This document shows, piece after piece, positions 49,700 to 57,924 of a stretch of 64,000 bases of DNA. The position numbers were made by a program, and so were the translations under genes. Where the stretch lies: NCBI RefSeq assembly GCF_900108175.1, contig NZ_FNVO01000019.1, forward strand, positions 62,001-126,000, given 5' to 3'. Below the pieces are notes generated by a model. It saw nothing but the letters and a program-made list of their open reading frames with translations. It was not told the origin of the DNA and did not search any database. Positions within the stretch are counted from its first letter, which is position 1, and each line of letters starts with the position of its first letter. The stretch is from Thermomonospora echinospora (GTDB lineage Bacteria > Actinomycetota > Actinomycetes > Streptosporangiales > Streptosporangiaceae).

Positions 49700-51868
49700 T
49701 CAGCCGGCTTCCGGCAGGACGATCTGCTCGCGGTCCACCGGACCGTCGGAGCCGAGATCACTGCGGGAGCCGTCGGCCATGAAGTACGTCGCCTGCCAGG
49801 TGTACTCCTTGCGGGCGTCGCCGATCGCCAGCTCGTAGAGCACCTCGGCGGAGCCCCTGCGGAAGGTGAACGCCTCGCGTTCGTCGACGGCACCACCGGT
49901 CGGGTGGAGTTCGAAGGTGACCAGCCGGACCCTCTCCCAGTCCACCAGATCCGGGATGATCCTCACCTGGAGGGTCTGGGCCTGTTCCCCGACCTGCAGC
50001 GTCCGGCCCTCGACCGGCCTGACGCCGCTGTCGGCGGTGCGGCCGTCGCGGTAGAGGATGGTCGCCTGGTAGGTGAACGTCCCGGCGTTCTCGTCGATGA
50101 CCGGGAAGGAGATCTCGCGGAACCGCTCGTCCTGGGTGAGGGCCACCGACGGCGTCTGGCGGTACCGGTTGGCCTCGTCCACGTAGGAGAAGTCCACGAT
50201 GATCGAGTCGATCCGCCGCGCGAAGTCGCCCCGGCCCACCACCCGGACCTGCTTGATCCCCGAGAACGGGTCGTCGACGGGAAAGACGTTCGCGGTCAGG
50301 TCGTGCAGGTCCCGGACGAGCTCGCGGCCGTCCTTCATGACGTACCTGATCGAGCCGCCGTAGGGCTGGGCGGGCTGGAGCAGCACCTCGCGCACCCGCA
50401 GGTTCTCCGGGTGCCGGACGGTCTCCTGGTCGATCCGCAGCGTCCGCGGAGACGGCACCCCGGGGGCCACCGTGGGGTGCTCCAGGGTGAGCACGGCATG
50501 GTCGACCTGCTCGAAGTCCAGGTCGCCCAGCTCGACATCGACCGCCCACAGGCCCAGCGCATCGATGTTGATCTTCAGGTCGTCGCCCTCGCCGTCCTTC
50601 CAGCCGCTGTCCATGGTGCGGCTGTGGCCCTTGTAGTTGACGACGTAGCGGTAGCGGTACTTGTTGGGCCGGCCGTCGCGGAACTTGGTGAACTTGTGCA
50701 GGGTGTCGGTGTCGCGGAAGGTGAACGTCTCGATCGGGTCGGGCGCGTAGTCGATGCTCACGTCCACGCTGAAGATCGGGAGCTTGTCGAACTCGGCATT
50801 GACCTGGACAGGCAGGACGAACTGCTGGAAGAACGCGTCCTCGGTGTCGATCTCGGTGGCGTACTCCGTCCACGTGAAGCCCTGGCTGGTCAGCGACGGG
50901 ATGTTGGCCTGGGGCAGCGCCGGGACGGCGGTCACCATGTTCTGGGTGAACCGGATGGTGACGTCGGAGGACTTGTTGACCATGACCTCGCGGCGGATGT
51001 TCTCGAAGTCGTCGTCGCGGATCTTGGAGAAGTCCCGGCTCTCCGGCGGGATCGCCTCCAGCAGGTTGCGTTTGACCGCCTCGTCCAGTTGCCGGGTGAC
51101 CGTGTCGGTGATCAGGTCGAGCAGCTTGCGGTCCTGCTCGTCGCCGCTGTCCAGATGGCCGGAGTCGATCGTCACCTCGCGGGACTCGGAGTTGTGGAAG
51201 ATCTCGCTGATCTTCTCGGTGAAGTCGTCCTCGGTGTAGAAGTTCTCCTCGAAGTCGACCTCCTGGACGAAGCTGTAGAACTTGGTCGCCCGCCAGGTCC
51301 CGACCGCCGACACCGGCGGCAGTTTGGCCAGGAAGGTCAGGTCGTAGACCACCCGTACCCCGCCCGGCCCCTGGCCCTGCATGGCGGCCTCGAACACCGT
51401 GGCGCCGAGCTGGGTCAGCTCCGCCGACACCGCCACCACGTTGTCGCCGAATCCCGACGGCCTGCCCGCGTGGTTGACCCGCTGGACGAGGGTCTGGCTG
51501 TCGGCCAGGATCTCCACCGTCACCGCGGCGGACTCCAGCGTCGGGCGGGCCAGTTCCAGCGCCGCCGGGTCGACCGGGGCCGCGCCCGGGCCCCGGCGAG
51601 TCTGGACGAGCCGGGCGAGCTGCTGGCGCACCGCGTCCTGCTGCTGGGCGGTCAGGGACAGGGCGATGTCCATGAACACCAGCCCCGCGCCCAGCTTCCC
51701 GTTCTCCATCGGCTGGGGGGTGCGGTACTTCAGGAACTGGAACGCCGCCCGCTCCCCGTTACGGCGCAGCACCGGCACTTTGGGCAGCACGTAGAACTTG
51801 GTGTCGGAGGCGTCGTCGCCCCAGATCGCGGCCTCGGGAAGATCGAGGGCGCCTTCCAGTCGCAGCAT
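49700..51868 (-). CDS. Uncharacterised 722-aa protein, paralogue of its neighbours
   Basis: Starts at ATG 51868, with AAGGGAG upstream. The N-terminal domain shows DLPEAAIWGDDASDTKFYVL and then PK, FQFLKYRTP, DIALSLTAQQQDAVRQQLARL, GDNVVAVSAELTQLGATVFE and VRVVYDLTFLAKLPP, parallel to the two downstream proteins. The middle is charged and helical (residues about 210-300). The rest is beta repeats (VDVELGDLDFEQVDHAV; IIVDFSYVDEANRYRQ; FTYQATILYRDGRT). No export signal is visible. Function unknown. Confidence 0.75.
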   Translation of the reverse strand: MLRLEGALDLPEAAIWGDDASDTKFYVLPKVPVLRRNGERAAFQFLKYRTPQPMENGKLGAGLVFMDIALSLTAQQQDAVRQQLARLVQTRRGPGAAPVDPAALELARPTLESAAVTVEILADSQTLVQRVNHAGRPSGFGDNVVAVSAELTQLGATVFEAAMQGQGPGGVRVVYDLTFLAKLPPVSAVGTWRATKFYSFVQEVDFEENFYTEDDFTEKISEIFHNSESREVTIDSGHLDSGDEQDRKLLDLITDTVTRQLDEAVKRNLLEAIPPESRDFSKIRDDDFENIRREVMVNKSSDVTIRFTQNMVTAVPALPQANIPSLTSQGFTWTEYATEIDTEDAFFQQFVLPVQVNAEFDKLPIFSVDVSIDYAPDPIETFTFRDTDTLHKFTKFRDGRPNKYRYRYVVNYKGHSRTMDSGWKDGEGDDLKINIDALGLWAVDVELGDLDFEQVDHAVLTLEHPTVAPGVPSPRTLRIDQETVRHPENLRVREVLLQPAQPYGGSIRYVMKDGRELVRDLHDLTANVFPVDDPFSGIKQVRVVGRGDFARRIDSIIVDFSYVDEANRYRQTPSVALTQDERFREISFPVIDENAGTFTYQATILYRDGRTADSGVRPVEGRTLQVGEQAQTLQVRIIPDLVDWERVRLVTFELHPTGGAVDEREAFTFRRGSAEVLYELAIGDARKEYTWQATYFMADGSRSDLGSDGPVDREQIVLPEAG

Positions 51869-51880
51869 GGTCTTCTCCCT

Positions 51881-54088
51881 TCAGTTGGTCCGGAGCAGGT
51901 CGGCCACGTCCCGGCTTCGCTCCGCCCGTCCGCCGGACGCGAGCCGCTGCTCGCCGGTCAGCCGTAGCCGGTCGTGGGCGCCGTCGAGCGCGGCCCGCAC
52001 CGCGTCCGCCTGCTCGGCGGTGAGCTGGGCCGACAGCGCGGCGGTCCAGGGCGGCAGGCCTGAACCGGCGCCCTCGGTGAGGGTCTGCCAATCGCCGCCG
52101 GCCGTCCGAACCTGCACGCTCACCCGCCGCACCTCGACCGGCGCGGGGCGCACGTCGGTGACCGGGCCGGCCACCCGGCCGCGTAGCGCGGCCGCCAGCG
52201 CGGCCCTGGCCTGCGGCGCCAGATCCATCCGGACGGTCACCTGGAGGAACGCGACGTCCCCGGCGGTCAGCAGGCCGATGGCGGCACGGCCCTGGGCGTC
52301 CCGTTCGAGGAACGGGCCGGGCGGCAGGTAGGCCCACAGGCCTGGCTCGCCGCGGTCGGGCCGCAGCTCGACGCCGTCCACGACCACGGTTTCGGGCTCG
52401 TCCACCGTGATGACCAGGTCGTCGGCGGGGGCGACGGGCTGCGACCAGGGACCCGGCACGCCGCCGCGGACCACCCGCCACCGCACTCCCGGCCGGAAGG
52501 GCGAGGACGCCGTCCAGCGGATCTCCTGCTGCGGGCGCACGGCGGTCAGCAGGACCGACTGGACCCCGGCCTCGCCCTTCCCGTCCTCCGGCCGCCACTG
52601 CACGGTGACCGGCGGGGCCGTGCTGACCACCCGGGCCCGGTGCCCGCCGGCCCCGGGCAGCGTCGCCAGGTTCAGGTCGATCTGCGGGTCCGGGGTCACG
52701 GGCTCGTCCACGGGCAGCTCGATCACCCGGCCCTCCCCGACCGGAGTGATCACCAGCGTGGCCGGCCGGTCGCCGGACTGCCACGGAACGGCCAGCGCCG
52801 CGGCGTCCGCCTCCAGCCGTCCGACAAGACGACCCGACTCGGTCAGCACCTGCACGGTGGCCAGCCTCAGCAGCGCGGCGTCGGCCCGCACGACGATCAG
52901 GGGCAGTGGGAAGGCCCCCCGGCCGAGGAGCAGATGCCGGGTCTCGGCGGGCCGCCACGTCCCGGCCAACTCGGTGTCCCCGTCCGGTGCGGCCAGCAGC
53001 GCACGCAGCCGCACCTCGCCGCGCAGCACCTCGCCCGGCGCCAGGACGAGGGTCGTCGTGCCGGCGCGGTCCGGCGGCGCCAGCGTGAGGCTCGTGTCGA
53101 TCTGGTGGGGCCGTTTCGGCGGGGCGGGCGGCACGCGCAGGTCGGCCACCAGTGTCCGCAGCCCGGCGATCGGCTCGGGGAGATCGGCCAGCACGGTGAC
53201 CGGCGTGTGCCCGGTCGGCAGCTCGGGCACCGTCACCCGGCGCACGTACCGCTCCAGCGAGCCGCCCGCCAGCGCCCGTGCCTCGGCGAACGGGTCGAAG
53301 GCGAGCAACCGGTGCACGGTGACACCGGCCGGCCGGCTCATGTCCAGCTCCACGGTGCCCTCCGGGACCAGCTCCGGCGGAAGCAGCCGAAGGCGCAGCG
53401 AGCCGTCCGGATCCATGAAGGTGAGGCGGGACAGCCTGAGCACCAGCGCCTCCCGCCGTGAGCGGACCTCCTCGGCGGGCACGTCGTCCGGGCCGCCGAG
53501 CAGTTCGTCCAGGGCGGCCCCCAGATCCTCGGGCTCGATGGCCGCGTGGACGCCGAACCGGTCGGCCAGCCGCGTGGCCAGCCGGCGCGGGTCGAAGCTC
53601 GCGGTGAACGGCAGGCGGGGGGCCACCGCCCGTAGCGACAGCCGCAGGCTCGCGGTGACCGGCAGCGTGGCATCCTCCACCAGCCGGGCGGCCAGCGTCG
53701 CCGCCCGGGAGGGCAGCACGGCCACGACCCTGCCCCGGCCCACCTGGTCGGGGGCCAGGGACAGCGGAGGGAGGAACTGCTCGCGGACGGTGGCGCCGAG
53801 CTGCACGGTGACGTTCAGCACCCCGCCGGTCGGCTCGGCCGGGACGACATCCGCCCCGTCGTCGGCCGGCGTGCCGCCGGTCACGGCGGCCAGGGCCAGC
53901 TCCAACCGGCCGACCGGCTCGAACGCCGTGCTCCGTTCCAGCGTGACCAGCAGCTCGGCGCGGCCGTCGGCCCCGCGCAACAGGGTCAGCCGGTCGGGCA
54001 CCGCGATCACCAGCCCGTCCCGCCCGAAGGCCGCATAGCCGGCGCCCACCGGAGCGGCCAGATCGGGTAGTCCCTGCAGGTCGCTCAT
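51881..54088 (-). CDS. Uncharacterised 735-aa beta-rich protein
   Basis: Starts at ATG 54088, overlapping the upstream stop (ATGA). Valine/leucine-rich strands dominate throughout (LELALAAVTGG, LNVTVQLGATVREQFLPPL, LQVTVRMDLAPQARAALAAAL). The C-terminal LSAQLTAEQADAVRAALDG recalls the LTAQQQDAVRQQL helix of the 722-residue neighbour, suggesting a related module. The D..F[YW].L[PA] motif of the other members is not evident. No signal peptide, membrane helix or catalytic signature was found. It is the second gene of the operon and translationally coupled to the first. Confidence 0.72.
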   Translation of the reverse strand: MSDLQGLPDLAAPVGAGYAAFGRDGLVIAVPDRLTLLRGADGRAELLVTLERSTAFEPVGRLELALAAVTGGTPADDGADVVPAEPTGGVLNVTVQLGATVREQFLPPLSLAPDQVGRGRVVAVLPSRAATLAARLVEDATLPVTASLRLSLRAVAPRLPFTASFDPRRLATRLADRFGVHAAIEPEDLGAALDELLGGPDDVPAEEVRSRREALVLRLSRLTFMDPDGSLRLRLLPPELVPEGTVELDMSRPAGVTVHRLLAFDPFAEARALAGGSLERYVRRVTVPELPTGHTPVTVLADLPEPIAGLRTLVADLRVPPAPPKRPHQIDTSLTLAPPDRAGTTTLVLAPGEVLRGEVRLRALLAAPDGDTELAGTWRPAETRHLLLGRGAFPLPLIVVRADAALLRLATVQVLTESGRLVGRLEADAAALAVPWQSGDRPATLVITPVGEGRVIELPVDEPVTPDPQIDLNLATLPGAGGHRARVVSTAPPVTVQWRPEDGKGEAGVQSVLLTAVRPQQEIRWTASSPFRPGVRWRVVRGGVPGPWSQPVAPADDLVITVDEPETVVVDGVELRPDRGEPGLWAYLPPGPFLERDAQGRAAIGLLTAGDVAFLQVTVRMDLAPQARAALAAALRGRVAGPVTDVRPAPVEVRRVSVQVRTAGGDWQTLTEGAGSGLPPWTAALSAQLTAEQADAVRAALDGAHDRLRLTGEQRLASGGRAERSRDVADLLRTN

Positions 54089-56265
54089 GCGGTGCCTCCG
54101 GGGGGAGTTCTGAGCGGGAACAGGATCGTCGCGTCGGTGCTCTGCCAGGGTCCGGTTCCGATCTCGCCCGACGCCCAGACGGTCTGCGTGCGGTGGCGCA
54201 GCGGCGCCAGCGGTTCCCCGGTCAGCAGGGGCCGCACGGGGGACGGCACGGTGAGGGCCGCGCTCGGCTCGACCTCGGTGAGCCGGACCGACCCGGCGCC
54301 CTCGACGGTGACGACGAACATCGCCACCCGCTCGCCCTGCGGCCCGGCGAACATCCCCGGCACCGCCTCCACGGTGACCGTCCGGGACCATTGCGGTTGG
54401 GCGCGGTCGTCGAAGACCGCCGCCCAGATCGCCGCCCGGTCCGGATCGACGGTCAGCCCGCGCTGGTCGAGCAGCAGCGCGTCGGCGCCCTTCGCGGGCA
54501 GCGGCTCGGCGGGGACCAGCGCGATCTGCAACGCCTGTCCCGCGGCCAGCACCGTGCCGGCCGGCGTCCCCTCGATCGCCATCGGCACCCGGCGCCCGGC
54601 CACCAGTGCGGTCGCGGCCAGCCCGTCCAGCCGGACCGGACTCTCGATGGCGTTGGCCAGCGTGGCGGTGATCCGCCCGGGAGCGGCCGCAGTCGGGCGC
54701 AGGGTCAGCACGTCCCCAGCGGTCTGCTCCAGCCGCAGGTCGAGGGGGACGTCGTCGGCCGGCCCGCCGCCCGCGGCCACCCGAACCTCGCCGCGCAGCA
54801 GGCTCAGCGACGCACCGAACAGGGCCTCGTAGGCCACGCGGAAGTCCGCCAGCGAGAACGTCTCAGCGTGCGAGACGCCCAGCTCCAGGTCGATCCGCGC
54901 ATCGGCCCGCTCGGTGAGGGCGGTGGCGGGCGCCCCGTTCTCGGGCAGCGCCAGGCGCAGCAACGGCTGCGGGTCGGCCAGCATCTCCAGCCTGAGCGGC
55001 CCGGACGCCCCGAGCCGACGGGTCTGCTCGGTGAGCTCGGGCACGGCCTCGTCCAGCCGTTCGGGGGTGATGACCGGGCGGGCCAGGAAGTCGAGGGTGG
55101 CCCGCACGTCCGCCTGCCCGCCCCCGCCGATGGCGGTGACGCGCAGCGCGGGCGGCCGACCCGGGCCGGGCAGCCGGGCCAGCCGGAAGGCGTCCGGCAG
55201 GTAGAAGTAACGTTCCGGACGTACCGGGTCCTGCCAGTAGGAGTGGCTGCGGTCGCCGTGGGGGATGCGGATGCGCCGCATCGGCTGCACGGTCCCCGGC
55301 ACGGCACCGCCCCCGAAGCGTGCCCGCTGGGCCTCCGTGATCAGCAGCGGGGTGGGCTGCGCGGTCCATTCGAGCAGCAGCGCGGCCTGCCGGTAGCCGG
55401 CCTCCCCCAGGGCTGTCGTCCCGCCTGTCGGCACGCCCACGGTGACGCCCCGCCTGACCACCAGGCGGACCGCGGCCTCCAGCGAGCTGAGCGCGGCCAG
55501 GAGCTGCTGGCGCAGCCCGGGCGTCCCCAGCGCCAGCTCGGCGGTCACCACGGTCCCGGTCTCGTCGAGCGAGACCTCCTCGAACGGCAGCTCCACCACC
55601 ACGCCGCCCCCGTCGAGCACGGGGACGCGGTACTTCAGCGACACCCCGACCGCATGGGGCAGCTCGGACACGCCGGGGGCCCATGCGGGCGAGGGAACCT
55701 GGAAGAGCCCAACGACGAGGGTCTCGGTCCCCATGCGGTCGCCGATGCGGATGCGCGGCTCGGAGGAGTCCCCGACCCGGTCGAACGCCACGTCGTAGCG
55801 GGGCAGGGCGAACCGGGCACCGCCGTCGGGGCTCTCGAAGAGGTCGGCGTCGGTGGGAACGGCCACCGGCGCGATGGGCACGGTCAGTTCGTGCCTGGGC
55901 CGTCCGGCGTCCACCGGGCTCGGCGTGCCGATCGGCAGGGGAATGATCGCCTCGTCCGGCGGCCAGGTGATCAGCCCGTCCGGGATGTAGGGGTCCGGCC
56001 ACACCAACGGCAGCCGCTCCTCGAGGTCGGGGATCGGCTGCTCCTCGAACGGCGGAAAGTCCAGCCTCTCCAACTCGCCGTCCAGCCCGCCCAGCGAGCG
56101 GCGGAAGATGTCCCCGAACTCGATCCTCCGCCGCCCGCGCAGGACCTCCCCCGGTAGTCGTCCGACGAGCACCTGGTCACCGGACAGCCCCAGCTCGGTG
56201 AGGTCCTCGCCGGGAAGCCTGACCACGAAGTCGCCGGGCAGCTCGACCGCGAATCCGTCCGTCAT
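54085..56265 (-). CDS. Uncharacterised 726-aa protein, first gene of the large-protein operon
   Basis: Starts at ATG 56265 with GGGAG upstream. The N-terminal 130 residues are Pro/Asp/Glu-rich (GELERLDFPPFEEQPIPDLE; VWPDPYIPDGLITWPPDEA). In the middle, YWQDPVRPERYFYLPDAFRL followed by DVRATLDFLARPVITPE resembles the D..FYYLP plus helix landmark of its neighbours. The C-terminal half is beta-rich with Val/Thr-rich strands. There is no signal peptide. It is followed by four more large genes and a 312-residue gene with gaps of at most 15 bases, so the operon is about 12.7 kb. A palindrome 93 bases upstream may be an operator. Confidence 0.74.
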   Translation of the reverse strand: MTDGFAVELPGDFVVRLPGEDLTELGLSGDQVLVGRLPGEVLRGRRRIEFGDIFRRSLGGLDGELERLDFPPFEEQPIPDLEERLPLVWPDPYIPDGLITWPPDEAIIPLPIGTPSPVDAGRPRHELTVPIAPVAVPTDADLFESPDGGARFALPRYDVAFDRVGDSSEPRIRIGDRMGTETLVVGLFQVPSPAWAPGVSELPHAVGVSLKYRVPVLDGGGVVVELPFEEVSLDETGTVVTAELALGTPGLRQQLLAALSSLEAAVRLVVRRGVTVGVPTGGTTALGEAGYRQAALLLEWTAQPTPLLITEAQRARFGGGAVPGTVQPMRRIRIPHGDRSHSYWQDPVRPERYFYLPDAFRLARLPGPGRPPALRVTAIGGGGQADVRATLDFLARPVITPERLDEAVPELTEQTRRLGASGPLRLEMLADPQPLLRLALPENGAPATALTERADARIDLELGVSHAETFSLADFRVAYEALFGASLSLLRGEVRVAAGGGPADDVPLDLRLEQTAGDVLTLRPTAAAPGRITATLANAIESPVRLDGLAATALVAGRRVPMAIEGTPAGTVLAAGQALQIALVPAEPLPAKGADALLLDQRGLTVDPDRAAIWAAVFDDRAQPQWSRTVTVEAVPGMFAGPQGERVAMFVVTVEGAGSVRLTEVEPSAALTVPSPVRPLLTGEPLAPLRHRTQTVWASGEIGTGPWQSTDATILFPLRTPPGGTA

Positions 56266-56357
56266 GGTCACGCTCTCCCGTCCGCCGTGTAGTCGAGATG
56301 CTGACCTCACGGCGGTCCGGGGCGCATGAGTAGCCCCTACTCGAATCGGGGCTTCGG

Positions 56358-56373
56358 CCGCAACCCGTTGCGG
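56358..56373. promoter_or_regulatory. Palindrome upstream of the large-protein operon, possible operator
   Basis: CCGCAACCCGTTGCGG is a perfect 7-bp inverted repeat with a two-base centre. It lies 93 bases before the first ATG (56265), in the 190-base gap. The size fits a dimeric regulator site, but it could also be a small hairpin after the gene at 56456. Confidence 0.35.
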
Positions 56374-56455
56374 GCTCAGGCGCTCACGCGGGCCGAATTC
56401 GCTATCTCAATTCCCGGAAACACAGATAGTCGAGCGCCGCCAGCGGGTCCCCCTA

Positions 56456-56713
56456 TCAGGTGGCGGCGTTGGTGGCGTTGCGGATCGGGCCGAGCACCGC
56501 GTTGACCAGCGCCCCGGCCATCGACTGCGCCCCGGAGATGAACCTCTGCATGACCGCCCGGCCCACCGATGCCAGGGCGCCGACGGCCTTGCCGGGCGGA
56601 CTCCGGAAGAACGACACGACCCGGTCGGCCAGGGTGCAGCGGCAGTATTCGGGCACCGCGGGCTGCCCCAACCCAGCTGCGGACTCCCCGTTGTCGGCCG
56701 ACCAGTTTCTCAA
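56456..56713 (-). CDS. Small hypothetical protein with C-terminal hydrophobic helix
   Basis: An 85-residue frame whose best start is TTG 56713, overlapping the stop of the upstream small gene; ATG or GTG starts only exist further upstream inside that gene. The sequence has EYCRCTLADRVVSFFRSP, then ALASVGRAVMQRFISGAQSM and GALVNAVLGPIRNAT, so the C-terminal half could form an amphipathic or membrane helix. Not a known family to me. Weak start support keeps confidence low. Confidence 0.4.
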   Translation of the reverse strand: MRNWSADNGESAAGLGQPAVPEYCRCTLADRVVSFFRSPPGKAVGALASVGRAVMQRFISGAQSMAGALVNAVLGPIRNATNAAT

Positions 56714-57084
56714 CCTTCTGGTCGCTGATTGATCGTCATGTCGCGGCCGGCCGTGTATGCGTCGCGCCCCGCCCGCACGTTCTGCGAAACCGTCGCGGAG
56801 GGCTCGTAGTCCCGCGCCCACTGATCCAATTCTTCGGCGAACCCCTCGTTGCGCTGCGCGTACCATGCCAGCGCCTCGGCCAGCGCCCTCACCCTCGCCT
56901 CATCACCGGGCTCCTCGATCGCGTGCTCCAGCGACTCGGTCGAACGCTCGTCCCGTCCGAACACCTCGCGCACCCGCTCGCGGATGCGTTCTACCACCTC
57001 CAGGGCCGTGTGCTGGCCCATCCCCGAGACCGCGCCCGTGGCCGCCATCAGCGCCACCGCCTGCGATACCGCAGCTACATCCAC
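56710..57084 (-). CDS. Small protein with RAGRDAYTAGRDMTIN tail
   Basis: A 124-residue protein from GTG 57084, with GGGGAG upstream. The first 90 residues are helical and acidic (LEVVERIRERVREVF; ALAEALAWYAQRNEGFAEEL). The C-terminus VSQNVRAGRDAYTAGRDMTI is a motif I know from many actinobacterial proteins, often short and next to NTPase or effector-type genes, where it probably forms a short beta repeat. No enzyme motif is present. It precedes the 85-residue gene with overlapping codons. Confidence 0.7.
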   Translation of the reverse strand: MDVAAVSQAVALMAATGAVSGMGQHTALEVVERIRERVREVFGRDERSTESLEHAIEEPGDEARVRALAEALAWYAQRNEGFAEELDQWARDYEPSATVSQNVRAGRDAYTAGRDMTINQRPEG

Positions 57085-57171
57085 CTCGCACTCCCCTTCT
57101 GCCGCATCCCGTTGGGACGATCGTAGAATGTGGGCGGCTATAACCGGACGCCGAATGCGCAATCCCGCTAC

Positions 57172-57924
57172 TTACGGCACCTTCCGGAGAAGACGGCGTG
57201 GCAGCAGCCGAATGATCCAGGCGATGATCCGCATGGAACGGGGCGTCCACAGGACGGTCCGGCGACGCCAGACGGCTTCGGTGACCGCGGCCGCCACCGC
57301 CTCCGGACTGCTGGTCAATGGCCGATCGGGTAGGTGAGCGGTCATCCTCGTCCGTACCGGGCCCGCCCTGACCACCAGGACATCGACTCCGCTTCCGTCG
57401 AGGGAGTCGGCCAGCCCTCGATAGAAGGCGTCCATGCCGGCTTTGGTGGCTCCGTAGATGAAATTGGAGTGGCGCGGCCGTACGGCGGCCACGGACGACA
57501 ACGCGACGATCACTCCATGCCCCTGGCGGCGCATGGCCCGCGCGAGGATGATCCCCACGTTCATGGCGGCGGTGAAATTGACCGTGGCCAGATGAGCGGC
57601 GGTGGCGGGGTCGTTTTCTGGAGCCGGCTGATCTCCCAGCACGCCAAAGGCCACGATCGCCACGTCGATGTCCCCGGCACTGAAACTCTGCTGAAGCGCA
57701 GTCTGCTGGGAGGCCAGATCCTTGGCATCGAAATCGACCGTATCCACGCGGGTGGCACGGGCGGTCAGCCGAGCGACGGCCGAGTCGAGTCGCTCGGACG
57801 GGCGTCCCGCGAGCACGACCCGTACCGGACGCCTGTCGAGGTAGCGGTCGACTATGGCCAAGCCGATCTCCGAGGTGCCGCCGAGCAGGAGTACGGACTG
57901 GGGAACGCCCAGCGCGTCGATCAC
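57172..57924 (-). CDS. dprE2: Decaprenylphosphoryl-2-keto-ribose reductase, DprE2-like SDR
   Basis: A 250-residue short-chain dehydrogenase. SVLLLGGTSEIGLAIVDRYL binds NAD(P)H, ALSSVAAVRPRHSNFIYGATK holds the catalytic Ser, Tyr and Lys, and VVRAGPVRTRMT follows. The C-terminal basic hydrophobic helix (RIIAWIIRLLPRRLLRKVP) suits membrane association, as in DprE2. GTG 57924 overlaps the stop of the DprE1 gene. Together they convert decaprenylphosphoryl-ribose to decaprenylphosphoryl-arabinose at the inner membrane face. Confidence 0.9.
   Translation of the reverse strand: MIDALGVPQSVLLLGGTSEIGLAIVDRYLDRRPVRVVLAGRPSERLDSAVARLTARATRVDTVDFDAKDLASQQTALQQSFSAGDIDVAIVAFGVLGDQPAPENDPATAAHLATVNFTAAMNVGIILARAMRRQGHGVIVALSSVAAVRPRHSNFIYGATKAGMDAFYRGLADSLDGSGVDVLVVRAGPVRTRMTAHLPDRPLTSSPEAVAAAVTEAVWRRRTVLWTPRSMRIIAWIIRLLPRRLLRKVP

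Noticed and set aside
43595-56265. Contractile injection system or prophage tail region
   Set aside because: No sheath, tube, baseplate, spike, ATPase, terminase or portal-like protein is encoded in the operon.
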